Shown here one piece after another: positions 7,746-15,855 of a stretch of 64,000 bases of DNA (the first letter of the stretch is position 1; every line of letters starts with the position of its first letter). Made by a program: the position numbers and the translations under genes. Source of the stretch: Emticicia sp965283955 (GTDB lineage Bacteria > Bacteroidota > Bacteroidia > Cytophagales > Spirosomataceae); the NCBI GenBank assembly GCA_965283955.1, contig CBDIQW010000001.1:1426001-1490000 (forward strand). The letters are read 5' to 3'. Under the pieces are notes generated by a model that did not search any database, was not told where the DNA came from, and saw nothing but the letters and a program-made list of their open reading frames with translations.

Positions 7746-9458
7746 TTATTTTTGATCTAAGCCATCTTTATAGAGCATTTCGGCGAAAGATTCTAAATCT
7801 TTTTTGAAACGAGCTTCTTCTTCTTTAGCCAATTTTTCTAAAACCTTACCTTTTGCCTCCATGATTTTACCGAGGCTATCCATTGGTTTTGAGTAACGCT
7901 CCATCAATCTGCCTAAACTATCCATTGGTGAACTGAGACTTTGCATACGCTTCTCAAACGGACGCATTTCGGCTTCAATTCCATTCATTTGTTGCTCAAA
8001 CTCGTGCATTTGTTTTTCTAATACTCGCTCTTGTTTTTCCAAATCTTTGAGTTTTCTCTCAGCATCAACTGGCATTTTTTCTGCATCCATGTATTTATTA
8101 TGGATTTTTTGCATTGCCAAACTGACCTCCTGCATCTGAATAGATAAATCTTGAATTTTGCGTTGTGGTACTTGGAATTTACGCTGAACCTGTTGCATAG
8201 CCTCGCTCTCTTTTTCCATTTGACGACTATACTTTTCTTCCATTTGTCGGCTCAGTACTTCCATTTCTTTACCATATTTCTCCATTTCTTTGCCCAGAGC
8301 CTCCATTTCGGCCTCAACTTCATCTAATTTTGAGGTATCAGCAGGCATTTCTACATTATCGGCAACACTTACGGGAACAACATTATCAATCGCATCTACT
8401 TTCGATATTGTTGATTTTTCATCTTTGACAGTTGGTGAATCTTTCTTAATTTCTTTTTGGGCGTAAGTGATGCCCAAAGCTACAACCAAAATCATTCCCA
8501 GTACCGCAGCCCAGTTTCCGTAACTCATCGGCTTGGTGTCATTTATTCCAATAATTCGCTTTATTCTATCCATAAAAGTTTGGCGTTTTGCCCCAAAAGC
8601 CATTGCTAAACGTGGCTGTTGCTGATAACTCGCTACTTGCGTAAGAGCTTTGGCCAGTACCAAACTATCGCCGCAGATTTCTACCGCAAAATCATCGCAA
8701 CAGTTTTCTCGCTCATCACGCACTTTGCCCGAAATAAACCAAGTGGCAGGATGAAAGAAAAACACGATTTCAACGAAATTTTGGAAGATATTAACCAAAT
8801 AATCGTAGCGTTTGATGTGTGCCAATTCATGAGCTAAAATGGCTTCCAATTGCTTGATTGTCAGACCAGAAGCAATGCCTACGGGCAGTAGAACCACTGG
8901 TTTTATCCAGCCAATCGTCATCGGTACAGAAGCACGAGCCGATTCGAGTAGTTTGATAGTAGCTGGCATTTGTGTTTTTTCGAGCAGGTTATTCATTAAT
9001 GCCTGAATATCAGCACTTATCGGATTTACTTGTTGTACTTTTAGGCTCTGAACGTGTGTAAAACCAACTACCAAACGCAACAATAAAAGTGTAGTTCCGA
9101 CCAACCAAATCATGACAAAGACATCCAGATTATTTTGCAAGAAAAACTCCATTTGTTGTAAAAGAGTAAGTTTCTTTTGCGTGAAAATCAAGTTTGGATT
9201 ATTCAAGAAAAAATTACCAAATGCCTGATTACTCGGCGAAGTCGTGGAAGTACTGACTGGCTGATAAATCGTAAAAAAAGTAGCAATAGCAGCCAAAAAC
9301 TGCAAAGTTAAAGCCCCGATTCCGAGTCGGTAACGAGTGATGGATGGCTTGAAAATGTAGTACAAAATACCGAAGACCAACAAAATAGCAAAACCTTGCC
9401 AGATTGAGTGAATAAGTGTCCAGCCAAGAGCCGAACTTGTGTTGTGATTAAGTTCCAT
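7746..9458 (-). CDS. BlaR1/MecR1-type M56 membrane peptidase and sensor
   Basis: The 570-residue frame has four N-terminal membrane segments: GWTLIHSIWQGFAILLVFG, the TRYRLGIGALTLQFLAAIAT region, one around LDVFVMIWLVGTTLLLL, and one near YGNWAAVLGMILVVALG. A cytoplasmic zinc-protease domain contains the HEXXH motif in AILAHELAHIKRYDYLVN and the distal glutamate in RDERENCCDDFAVEI. In BlaR-type systems, signal-induced proteolysis removes the paired BlaI repressor, which is encoded just upstream. The last 190 residues form a long coiled coil rich in methionine, glutamine and lysine, with a repeated unit like KPMDSLGKIMEAKG. No penicillin-binding domain is present, so the signal is unknown. Translation probably continues into 7124-7732 through a frameshift near 7757. 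Confidence 0.88.
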   Translation of the reverse strand: MELNHNTSSALGWTLIHSIWQGFAILLVFGILYYIFKPSITRYRLGIGALTLQFLAAIATFFTIYQPVSTSTTSPSNQAFGNFFLNNPNLIFTQKKLTLLQQMEFFLQNNLDVFVMIWLVGTTLLLLRLVVGFTHVQSLKVQQVNPISADIQALMNNLLEKTQMPATIKLLESARASVPMTIGWIKPVVLLPVGIASGLTIKQLEAILAHELAHIKRYDYLVNIFQNFVEIVFFFHPATWFISGKVRDERENCCDDFAVEICGDSLVLAKALTQVASYQQQPRLAMAFGAKRQTFMDRIKRIIGINDTKPMSYGNWAAVLGMILVVALGITYAQKEIKKDSPTVKDEKSTISKVDAIDNVVPVSVADNVEMPADTSKLDEVEAEMEALGKEMEKYGKEMEVLSRQMEEKYSRQMEKESEAMQQVQRKFQVPQRKIQDLSIQMQEVSLAMQKIHNKYMDAEKMPVDAERKLKDLEKQERVLEKQMHEFEQQMNGIEAEMRPFEKRMQSLSSPMDSLGRLMERYSKPMDSLGKIMEAKGKVLEKLAKEEEARFKKDLESFAEMLYKDGLDQK

Positions 9459-9465
9459 ATGCTTT

Positions 9466-9490
9466 AGCCCCCTAACCCCCGATGGGGGAC
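9466..9490. repeat. GC-rich palindromic repeat between blaI and blaR genes
   Basis: AGCCCCCTAACCCCCGATGG continues to GGGAC, with a CCCCC-GAT-GGGGG core. It is typical of the dispersed C-run/G-run palindromes of Bacteroidetes, and a related copy lies at 9585-9626. Confidence 0.6.
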
Positions 9491-9584
9491 TTTGTTTATA
9501 ATGTTATAAATAGCTTTTTCATATTTCAATCTCTTTTCGGAGGGTTTAGAGATTATTTCTTATTAAAGTGGTGGGCTTTATTGT

Positions 9585-9626
9585 CAAGCCCCCATCAGGG
9601 GTTTGGGCGACCGACGCTCGGGGCTG
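9585..9626. repeat. GC-rich repeat overlapping the blaI 3' end
   Basis: A C-run/G-run palindrome (CCCCCATCAGGGG) is followed by GACCGACGCTCGGGG. The repeat overlaps the last codons of the BlaI frame, so the tail PSVGRPNP is encoded by it. Confidence 0.6.
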
Positions 9627-10005
9627 TTTTCTCTTTCTCGGCAATGAGCTTCTTGATTTCATCGAGTTCATCGAGACTAACATCTTGATTACCAAGTGCT
9701 TGCATAACCAATTTCATGGCTGAACCTCTGAAAGTAGCATCAACGAATTTTCCGAGCAAAAGTTGCTGAGTTTGCTCCTCGCCTATTTCGGCTTGGTAAA
9801 GATGATAACGCCCTTCTTCGGTGCGGCTCACGATGTGCTTTTCGTGCATAATTTGCATCAATTTAAGCGTAGTTGTGTAACCGACTTCTTTCACTTTAGC
9901 AAGTTCGTCGTTTACTTGTCTGACCGTGGCTTTGCCCAATTGCCATAAAATCTGCAAAATCTCCAGTTCCGATTCGGTGGGCTTTATTGATGGTATGTTT
10001 TCCAT
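9595..10005 (-). CDS. BlaI/MecI/CopY-family repressor
   Basis: The 136-residue protein has the family's winged helix: PTESELEILQILWQLGKAT, then VNDELAKVKEVGYTTTLKLM, then the wing with EGRYHLYQA. The C-terminal dimerisation segment contains LLGKFVDATFRGSAMKLVMQAL. BlaI-type repressors bind as dimers and are cleaved by the cognate M56 protease, here the next gene downstream. Three matching palindromes directly upstream of the start suggest autoregulation. Its last eight residues come from an intergenic palindromic repeat, so the ancestral stop was probably earlier. Confidence 0.92.
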   Translation of the reverse strand: MENIPSIKPTESELEILQILWQLGKATVRQVNDELAKVKEVGYTTTLKLMQIMHEKHIVSRTEEGRYHLYQAEIGEEQTQQLLLGKFVDATFRGSAMKLVMQALGNQDVSLDELDEIKKLIAEKEKTAPSVGRPNP

Positions 10006-10014
10006 AATTTTGTT

Positions 10015-10086
10015 TACGAATAATTTCGTAGCAAATATAATACGAAGTTTTTCGTAGTTCCAAATTTTATTACGAATATTTTCGTA
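10015..10086 (-). promoter_or_regulatory. Array of three BlaI-type operators
   Basis: Three 16-bp palindromes share arms TACGAA and TTCGTA with four-base centres: TACGAATAATTTCGTA at 10015-10030, TACGAAGTTTTTCGTA at 10041-10056 and TACGAATATTTTCGTA at 10071-10086. The centres are 26 and 30 bases apart, beginning 10 bases before the blaI start codon. Their position and identity strongly suggest repressor binding across the blaI-blaR promoter. Confidence 0.8.
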
Positions 10087-10098
10087 GAAAAATAAAAA

Positions 10099-10135
10099 AA
10101 CTCATTTTGAGAGCTTCTGTATCTCAAAATGAGTT
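10099..10135 (-). terminator. Rho-independent terminator of the small lipoprotein gene
   Basis: A 14-bp stem, AACTCATTTTGAGA and TCTCAAAATGAGTT, is followed on the minus strand by seven T and further T-rich sequence. It separates that transcript from the BlaI promoter. Confidence 0.8.
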
Positions 10136-10152
10136 GAATAATAGCAGTAGTT

Positions 10153-10258
10153 TCATACCTACGGCATGAATATCTATTTATGATTTAATTACTACCGACA
10201 TATAATCCCTACGGGATAGGATAGTAACTTTTATACACTTGGAAGATGCTGTCGCATC
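10153..10258. repeat. Cluster of three short intergenic palindromes
   Basis: Three small palindromes lie in a row: CATACCTACGGCATG (10154-10168), AATCCCTACGGGAT (10204-10217) and AGATGCTGTCGCATCT (10243-10258). The middle one recurs at 44598-44612. They lie between the terminator and the stop of the lipoprotein gene. Confidence 0.55.
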
Positions 10259-10260
10259 TG

Positions 10261-10531
10261 TTATTTACAGGCATTTGCCACAAAATCTTCTAAATCTTTT
10301 TTGGTAGCACCCGTGTAGTAAGTCGGGCATGCCTTAAAGAATGCACTTAGAGCATTGGCATAGGCTTTTGGCTTTGTTGGTAGGGTCTGCACTAAAAGCA
10401 GTTGCAGCATCGGTTACTTTTTTGGCTTCGTCGTCGCATTTATTGGCTACAACGGCGGCAGCTTTTGAACAACTTCCCAAGATTCCGAAAGAGGCAGAAG
10501 GTATTAATGTGGCTAAAAGAATCTTTTTCAT
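10261..10531 (-). CDS. Small putative lipoprotein, frameshifted
   Basis: From the ATG at 10531 the frame reads MKKILLATLIPSASFGILGS followed by CSK, with a lipobox-like LGSC, then a helical domain ANKCDDEAKKVTDAATAFSA. The printed frame then ends early at 10334. Removing one A from the run at 10366-10369 gives a natural continuation, KAYANALSAFFKACPTYYTG, then KKDLEDFVANACK, and a stop at 10261. That makes an 89-residue protein with four cysteines. The regular alternation of small helical segments and cysteines supports the repaired version. Function is unknown, probably an outer-membrane or periplasmic small protein. Confidence 0.65.
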
Positions 10532-10686
10532 GGCTTTTTCTTGATTAAAAAGGTTACTAAACATACAAATGTATTTAGCGTGGAAATGAAAGAATAATTA
10601 AAATGATAAAATTTACTGGGCGGCGGGCGGTGGGTTTTCGTGCAAAAAACTATCTTTGATTATTCATTCTATTCAGACACCTCTTC

Positions 10687-11958
10687 ATGCCCCAAAAACT
10701 CACCCAAATCATTGGCCGAAGCTCGTTTAACCTAACTTTGTTTGCTTCGGTCACGGCCTTTTTCACTTATATGTGTTTTTATCCGTTTAGACGTGCATAC
10801 ACGGCGGCTACTTATGAAGAATTATCGTTTTTGGGGGTAAGTTTCAAGATTTTAATCATTACGGCACAAGTGTTGGGTTTTGCAGTATCAAAAGGTTTGG
10901 GAATTAAGTATGTTTCCGAAATGCTTCCAGCCAATCGCTCACGTAACTTATTGATAATAATAGTTTTATCTTGGATTTGTTATCTATTTTTTGCCCTAAC
11001 TCCTGCCCCATTCAATTTGGTTTTTATCTTCTTGGCGAGTTTACCACTGGGTATGGTTTACGGTACAATTTTGGGTTTTCTTGAAGGTCGAAAAACAACT
11101 GATTTATTGGTAGCGGTGCTAACTGCATCGTTTATTATGGGTTCGGGTTTTGCCAAAAGCATCGGAAAATGGGTAATGACGACGCTCCAAGTAAGTCAGT
11201 TTTGGATGCCATTTGTGGCCTGTGCGATTATGATTGTGCCTTTTGGCATTTGTACGTGGTTGATGGGGCAAATTCCACCACCGAGCGAAGCCGACAAAGA
11301 AAATCGTACCGAACGCAAACCAATGCAAAAGACTGATAGAAAAGCATTTATCAACGAATTTGCGTTGAGTATGTTTATTTTTGTGGTGTCGTATGTACTA
11401 CTGACAACGTTCAGAGAGTTCAGAGATAATTTCACGCCTGAGATTTGGAAGCTACTTGGCTACGGCAATAACTCTGCGATTTTTACCCAAACCGAAACGC
11501 CGATTGCAGTTACAGTTTTGCTAATGATGGCCGCTATGCGTTGGGTACAGAATAACTACAAAGCCTTTGTGATTATTCAGCTTTTGATGTTGGCGGGTGG
11601 CGTTCTGATTGGCGTCAGTACGCTGCTTTATCAGCAACAAATACTTTCACCCGTGGCATGGCTCACGAGTTTAGGACTGGGCGTATATATGGCTTATTCG
11701 ATGTGCAATAGTTTGTATTTTGAGCGAATGATTGCCGCCTTCAAAAAATCAGGGACGGTTGGTTTCTTGATAACTTTTGCCGATTATTACGCTTATTTGG
11801 GCAGTATTCTGGTGCTTTTCTACAAAAACTTCTTCCAAAAAAGCATCAACTATCTTGATTTTTTTATTATCTTATCTTATTGTATATCAATTATTTACGT
11901 AATTTTAGTCGGACTTTCGATGTGGAATTTGAGGTTGAAACGAGCGAAGTCTGAGTGA
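10687..11958 (+). CDS. DUF5690 family membrane protein (MFS-like)
   Basis: The 423-residue protein has about twelve hydrophobic segments and resembles a major-facilitator transporter. It opens with FNLTLFASVTAFFTYMCFYP followed by FRRAYTAATYEE, a signature I associate with DUF5690. A soluble loop (about residues 200-220, rich in charged residues) separates the two halves. The substrate is unknown. It is a single-gene unit, followed by an intergenic palindrome. Confidence 0.85.
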   Translation: MPQKLTQIIGRSSFNLTLFASVTAFFTYMCFYPFRRAYTAATYEELSFLGVSFKILIITAQVLGFAVSKGLGIKYVSEMLPANRSRNLLIIIVLSWICYLFFALTPAPFNLVFIFLASLPLGMVYGTILGFLEGRKTTDLLVAVLTASFIMGSGFAKSIGKWVMTTLQVSQFWMPFVACAIMIVPFGICTWLMGQIPPPSEADKENRTERKPMQKTDRKAFINEFALSMFIFVVSYVLLTTFREFRDNFTPEIWKLLGYGNNSAIFTQTETPIAVTVLLMMAAMRWVQNNYKAFVIIQLLMLAGGVLIGVSTLLYQQQILSPVAWLTSLGLGVYMAYSMCNSLYFERMIAAFKKSGTVGFLITFADYYAYLGSILVLFYKNFFQKSINYLDFFIILSYCISIIYVILVGLSMWNLRLKRAKSE

Positions 11959-11980
11959 AAACAAATATTAATCAATTTTT

Positions 11981-12011
11981 TAGGGACGTCCACATTGGAC
12001 GTTCCTACGGG
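11981..12011. repeat. Intergenic palindrome
   Basis: GGACGTCC and GGACGTTCC arms surround ACATT, with flanking TAGGGA and TTCCTACGGG. It belongs to the same class of short dispersed palindromes seen elsewhere in the window and may stop the DUF5690 transcript. Confidence 0.5.
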
Positions 12012-12082
12012 CAAGATTTAACCATTAAATTTAAAACCCATCTATCTTCCAATTTCAACTTTAAAATTTTCAAGAAAAAGCA

Positions 12083-13264
12083 ATGTTTTTTTCATTTAGT
12101 CCAAAAAGTTCTATTCTGTTGATATTTTTCTTTCATGGAATCGTTTTTTCCATTTTATTATTCATCAAAGGTTTACAGACTACTAATAAATCAAGTCTTT
12201 GGCTTGGTTTATTTACGCTACTATGCTCCTTATACATCGCCCCCTTTATGTTTGGCTACGCAGGTTGGTATTCAAAAGAAATTTACCGAAATATTCTTTT
12301 TTATACCCCATTTCAACAATTATTTTTATTAGCTCCTGTATTGTATTTCTATTTTAAAACCCTACTCGACAAATCATTTAGCTTTTCTGCCAGAGATTAT
12401 ATCCATTTTCTACCAGCAACATTTTACTTGATTTATTCAATCGTCGTCTTTTTAACCGACAAGGTTATTTTAAAAGAGTATTACTTCTATGCAGATGGAA
12501 AAGATAAAGATTTTTCGATTTGGTATCAGATAATCGGCTTACTCTCACTCACTTACTATCTAATTCAGAGCCTCAAAACTTATAACGAGTATAAAACAAT
12601 AACCTATAATATTGTAAGTTTTGCCGACTCGGTAATGTTTCGGTGGGCGAAGCGATTTTTAATAACATTTCTGATGTTGATTGCTATCAGAATTGTATTT
12701 TTTATTGCTAATCCTGAATGGGACGAGTTTGGTAAGAAATTTTGGTATTATGTGTGTTTTTCCTTGCTTTTCTACTATGTTTCAATCAGTGGTTATACAA
12801 ATTCGGTATTATCTACTACCTCTTTTAAAGATTCACCGAAAAGTTTTGAAAATGATTTAAACCTTAGTGCCGACGAAACTACCTCTGATAAAAACACATT
12901 CAAGACTGAAATTGCTGATTTGGACATTTGGAAAGAGAAAATAGAATCATTGATGTTGATTGATAAAATGTATGAAAACCCCGAACTTGTAATATCTGAC
13001 CTAAGCAATCGACTCGGAACTCACTCTAAAAAAATCTCACAGGTAATTAATGAAGGATTCGGAATGAATTTTAATGATTTCGTGAATCACTATCGAACCA
13101 AAGCTCTGATAGCTAAGATTGAAGAAGGCGAACACAATATCCAAACTTTACTTGGTCTTGCTTTAGACTGTGGTTTCAATTCAAAATCTACGTTTAACCG
13201 AGCATTTAAGCGAGCAACCAATGTAAGTCCGAAAGAATTTATTGAAAAAAATTACTCGAAATAG
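12083..13264 (+). CDS. Membrane-anchored AraC-family regulator
   Basis: The 393-residue protein starts with about seven membrane helices over residues 1-240, in the style of Bacteroidetes sensor-regulators, followed by a linker of about 40 residues and a C-terminal double helix-turn-helix domain. The second helix-turn-helix shows the AraC pattern LALDCGFNSKSTFNRAFKRATNVSPKEF. It is positioned just before the beta-lactamase-fold hydrolase at 13332 on the same strand with a gap of 67 bases, so it may control that gene. The ligand is unknown. Confidence 0.9.
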   Translation: MFFSFSPKSSILLIFFFHGIVFSILLFIKGLQTTNKSSLWLGLFTLLCSLYIAPFMFGYAGWYSKEIYRNILFYTPFQQLFLLAPVLYFYFKTLLDKSFSFSARDYIHFLPATFYLIYSIVVFLTDKVILKEYYFYADGKDKDFSIWYQIIGLLSLTYYLIQSLKTYNEYKTITYNIVSFADSVMFRWAKRFLITFLMLIAIRIVFFIANPEWDEFGKKFWYYVCFSLLFYYVSISGYTNSVLSTTSFKDSPKSFENDLNLSADETTSDKNTFKTEIADLDIWKEKIESLMLIDKMYENPELVISDLSNRLGTHSKKISQVINEGFGMNFNDFVNHYRTKALIAKIEEGEHNIQTLLGLALDCGFNSKSTFNRAFKRATNVSPKEFIEKNYSK

Positions 13265-13331
13265 GTATCAAATCACGATTTAGGGCGAATTTAGGTTTTT
13301 AAAAGCTAAAATTTGCAGAAAAATCAAAGAA

Positions 13332-14972
13332 ATGAAATTATACGTACTGACAATTTTTTTTGCAACAACCACCATTTTGTTTGGCCAAAAGCCTAACAGC
13401 CTTTCAGTTTCTCAAATAAAACGCCTTGACGAAATTGCTACACAAGATGTACCCAAAAATGCCCCAGGAATTGCCACAGGCATTGTAAGCAATGGCAGGA
13501 TAGTTTATGAAAAAGTTGCGGGCTTCGCCGACTTGACAGATAGCACCTTAATCACGAAAGATTCACGGTTTAATATAGCTTCAAATGGTAAACAGTTTAC
13601 AGCCTTAGCGATTCTTGTTTTGATTGACGAGAAAAAAATTAGACTCACTGATGATATAAGGAAATATTTGCCGACTATTAACCCGAAATTAAACACAAAG
13701 ATTACTATCGAAAATTTGCTTACCCACACAAGCGGTATCAGAGATGTATATGATTTGTGGGCATTACAAGGCTTTACTTGGTGGAAATATACATTTAGCA
13801 ACAAAGATGTTTTGAGACTGATAGAAAAACAGGAAGAATTAAATTTCAAACCCAGCACCAAATATTTGTATAGCAATACGAACTACATTCTGCTGGCAAT
13901 GATTGTGGAAAAAGTTACAGGAAAGTCATTTGTTGCCTACACAAATGATTTATTCAGAAAATTAAACATGCCAAACACTTCTTTTGAAGACGATTATACA
14001 AAAATCCGTGGGCCAATTGCGAAGGCTTATTTCAATTTTGATACTTGGAAAAACTATAATTGGATTTGGAATGTTTATGGTGACGGCAATATTTTTTCGA
14101 CACTGGCAGACCAAATCAGATGGGAGCAAATTCTTCAAGGCCAAGTAAAATGCGATATAAAAAGACAAATTATAGAAAAAAGCCAACAATTAACCGATAA
14201 TTCGAGCATCAAAAATTATGGCTACGGACTTGAATTTAGCATTTATAAAGGCATAAATTATACATTTCATGAAGGAGCAACGGGAGCTTGGAAAGCCACA
14301 GTTATTAGATTTCCAAGCAAAAAAACTTCAATAATTACCCTTACAAATACCGGTAAAGCCACTCCAAACACACAGACACGCCAAATGGCCGATGTGGTTT
14401 TTAATCTAAAAAGTAATGCCACTTATTTAGTCACAAAACCAAGCAAAATAGGCAGTTTTGTGAGCGAAGAAAATATGATAGGCCTCTACCAAACAGATGA
14501 TAATTTCACTTTTCAGTTTGAAAAACGAGATAGTATCATGTATTTGAAACGTTTCGGACGCAATGATGTGAAATTAGAACGTGAAGCTGATAATATTTTG
14601 CATCAAACTTATGACCCAGATTTTAAACAAGAATTTAAAAAGAACGAAAATGGGGAAATGACTGTAACTGCATATTATACCTCTCACTCCCCCTACACGC
14701 TGACAAAGCATATTTATGATTGGAAATGCTTTAATTATCAAGTACTTAACGGTAAATTTATTAACTCAGAAACCAATGTAAGCGTTGAGATTAAATTTAT
14801 CAGCGATAAAAGCTATGAGGTAAGAATAGGCGATAAAAATAGCACAAAAGGGCTTTTAATATCTCCAACCAAACTATTGGTTGATAATTACGTATTCGAT
14901 ATTGACAACAACTCCACGTTGTTTTTAAGTAGTGATAGAATTCAACGAGTTAAATTTCTCAAAGTGAATTAA
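13332..14972 (+). CDS. Secreted serine hydrolase, class C beta-lactamase fold
   Basis: A 546-residue protein has a signal peptide ending near LFGQ. The beta-lactamase domain carries the SxxK motif as SNGK (residues 84-87), the YxN motif in LYSNTNYIL, and a third motif around HEGATGAWKATV. The last 180 residues form a DUF3471-like beta domain. Such proteins are usually D-aminopeptidases, esterases or peptidoglycan-related enzymes rather than antibiotic resistance enzymes. It is the first of three such proteins in the window and follows the AraC regulator at 12083. All three catalytic motifs are present. Confidence 0.88.
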   Translation: MKLYVLTIFFATTTILFGQKPNSLSVSQIKRLDEIATQDVPKNAPGIATGIVSNGRIVYEKVAGFADLTDSTLITKDSRFNIASNGKQFTALAILVLIDEKKIRLTDDIRKYLPTINPKLNTKITIENLLTHTSGIRDVYDLWALQGFTWWKYTFSNKDVLRLIEKQEELNFKPSTKYLYSNTNYILLAMIVEKVTGKSFVAYTNDLFRKLNMPNTSFEDDYTKIRGPIAKAYFNFDTWKNYNWIWNVYGDGNIFSTLADQIRWEQILQGQVKCDIKRQIIEKSQQLTDNSSIKNYGYGLEFSIYKGINYTFHEGATGAWKATVIRFPSKKTSIITLTNTGKATPNTQTRQMADVVFNLKSNATYLVTKPSKIGSFVSEENMIGLYQTDDNFTFQFEKRDSIMYLKRFGRNDVKLEREADNILHQTYDPDFKQEFKKNENGEMTVTAYYTSHSPYTLTKHIYDWKCFNYQVLNGKFINSETNVSVEIKFISDKSYEVRIGDKNSTKGLLISPTKLLVDNYVFDIDNNSTLFLSSDRIQRVKFLKVN

Positions 14973-15052
14973 GTTTTGTTAAACCTATATTGCTTTTGAC
15001 ATTACACAAAATCAGTTCTTCAACGATTTACACCATAATTTGGAATCTGGAC

Positions 15053-15085
15053 AACGCTGGCAGAGTTTTGAACCCTGCCAGCGTT
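15053..15085. repeat. Hairpin repeat
   Basis: A perfect 11-bp stem, AACGCTGGCAG and CTGCCAGCGTT, with an 11-base loop. The CCTGCCAG core is a common dispersed palindrome in related genomes (from memory, not checked). It lies 80 bases after the hydrolase stop and could end that transcript. Confidence 0.6.
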
Positions 15086-15264
15086 CATCTCCGTATAAAA
15101 CAGCGTTTAACAACAAAACCTTTATCAATTTGCTACAACAGCAGATACTTTTGCACATTTCCAACACATTTTCTCTTAAACACCCTTAAAAAAACTCTTT
15201 CAACCATACTCTGAAATGTTTTTCTTAATTTGCAGTCTGAATTTTTCCTCTAAACAACAAAAAC

Positions 15265-15618
15265 ATGTCAGAATTTCCTCCTTGCCCAAAATGCAAATCC
15301 GAATACGTATATCCGAGTGATGGCTTATTGATTTGTCCAGAGTGTTTCTATGAATGGAATCCCGAAGATGTAGAAGCCGAAGAAACTAACGAAACAAGTA
15401 CAAAAGTATTGGACTCTAACGGCAACGAATTACAAGATGGTGATACAGTAGTGGTAATCAAAGATTTACCAGTAAAAGGAGCTCCAAAGCCAATAAAATC
15501 GGGAACTAAAGTTAAAAATATCCGCCTAACTGATAGCAATGATGGGCATAATATTGATTGTAAAATTGAAGGTTTTGGCTCAATGGGCTTAAAATCAGAG
15601 TTTGTTAGAAAAGCCTAA
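15265..15618 (+). CDS. yjdM: YjdM/PhnA-type zinc-ribbon protein
   Basis: This 117-residue protein has an N-terminal zinc ribbon with two CxxC pairs, CPKCKSEYVYPSDGLLICPEC, followed by the family's beta domain VLDSNGNELQDGDTVVVIKD and a closing GFGSMGLKSEFVRKA. The length is normal for YjdM. Despite the old PhnA name it is not a phosphonoacetate hydrolase; its function is unknown. It is a single gene with a hairpin after the stop. Confidence 0.93.
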   Translation: MSEFPPCPKCKSEYVYPSDGLLICPECFYEWNPEDVEAEETNETSTKVLDSNGNELQDGDTVVVIKDLPVKGAPKPIKSGTKVKNIRLTDSNDGHNIDCKIEGFGSMGLKSEFVRKA

Positions 15619-15627
15619 AATTTACTA

Positions 15628-15671
15628 AATCCGAATGAAGAGTAATGCTAAACAAAATCTTCGTTCGGATT
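15628..15671 (+). terminator. Terminator-like hairpin after yjdM
   Basis: Arms AATCCGAATGAAGA and TCTTCGTTCGGATT pair with one bulge around a 16-base loop; a short C/T-rich run follows. Confidence 0.55.
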
Positions 15672-15855
15672 CTTCCCTTTCGCTCCACCAACTACTACAT
15701 TCTTCATAAAGCCTTTCATTTTAATTACTCTTCACATCTAATTTCTCGAAAAAGGCTCTTTTTGACATTCAAAACGAAGTTTTTGTCTAAAAAACTCTTG
15801 TAATAATTCAATTTATACGAATATTTGTAAATCACTATTTAAACCTATATTCAGA

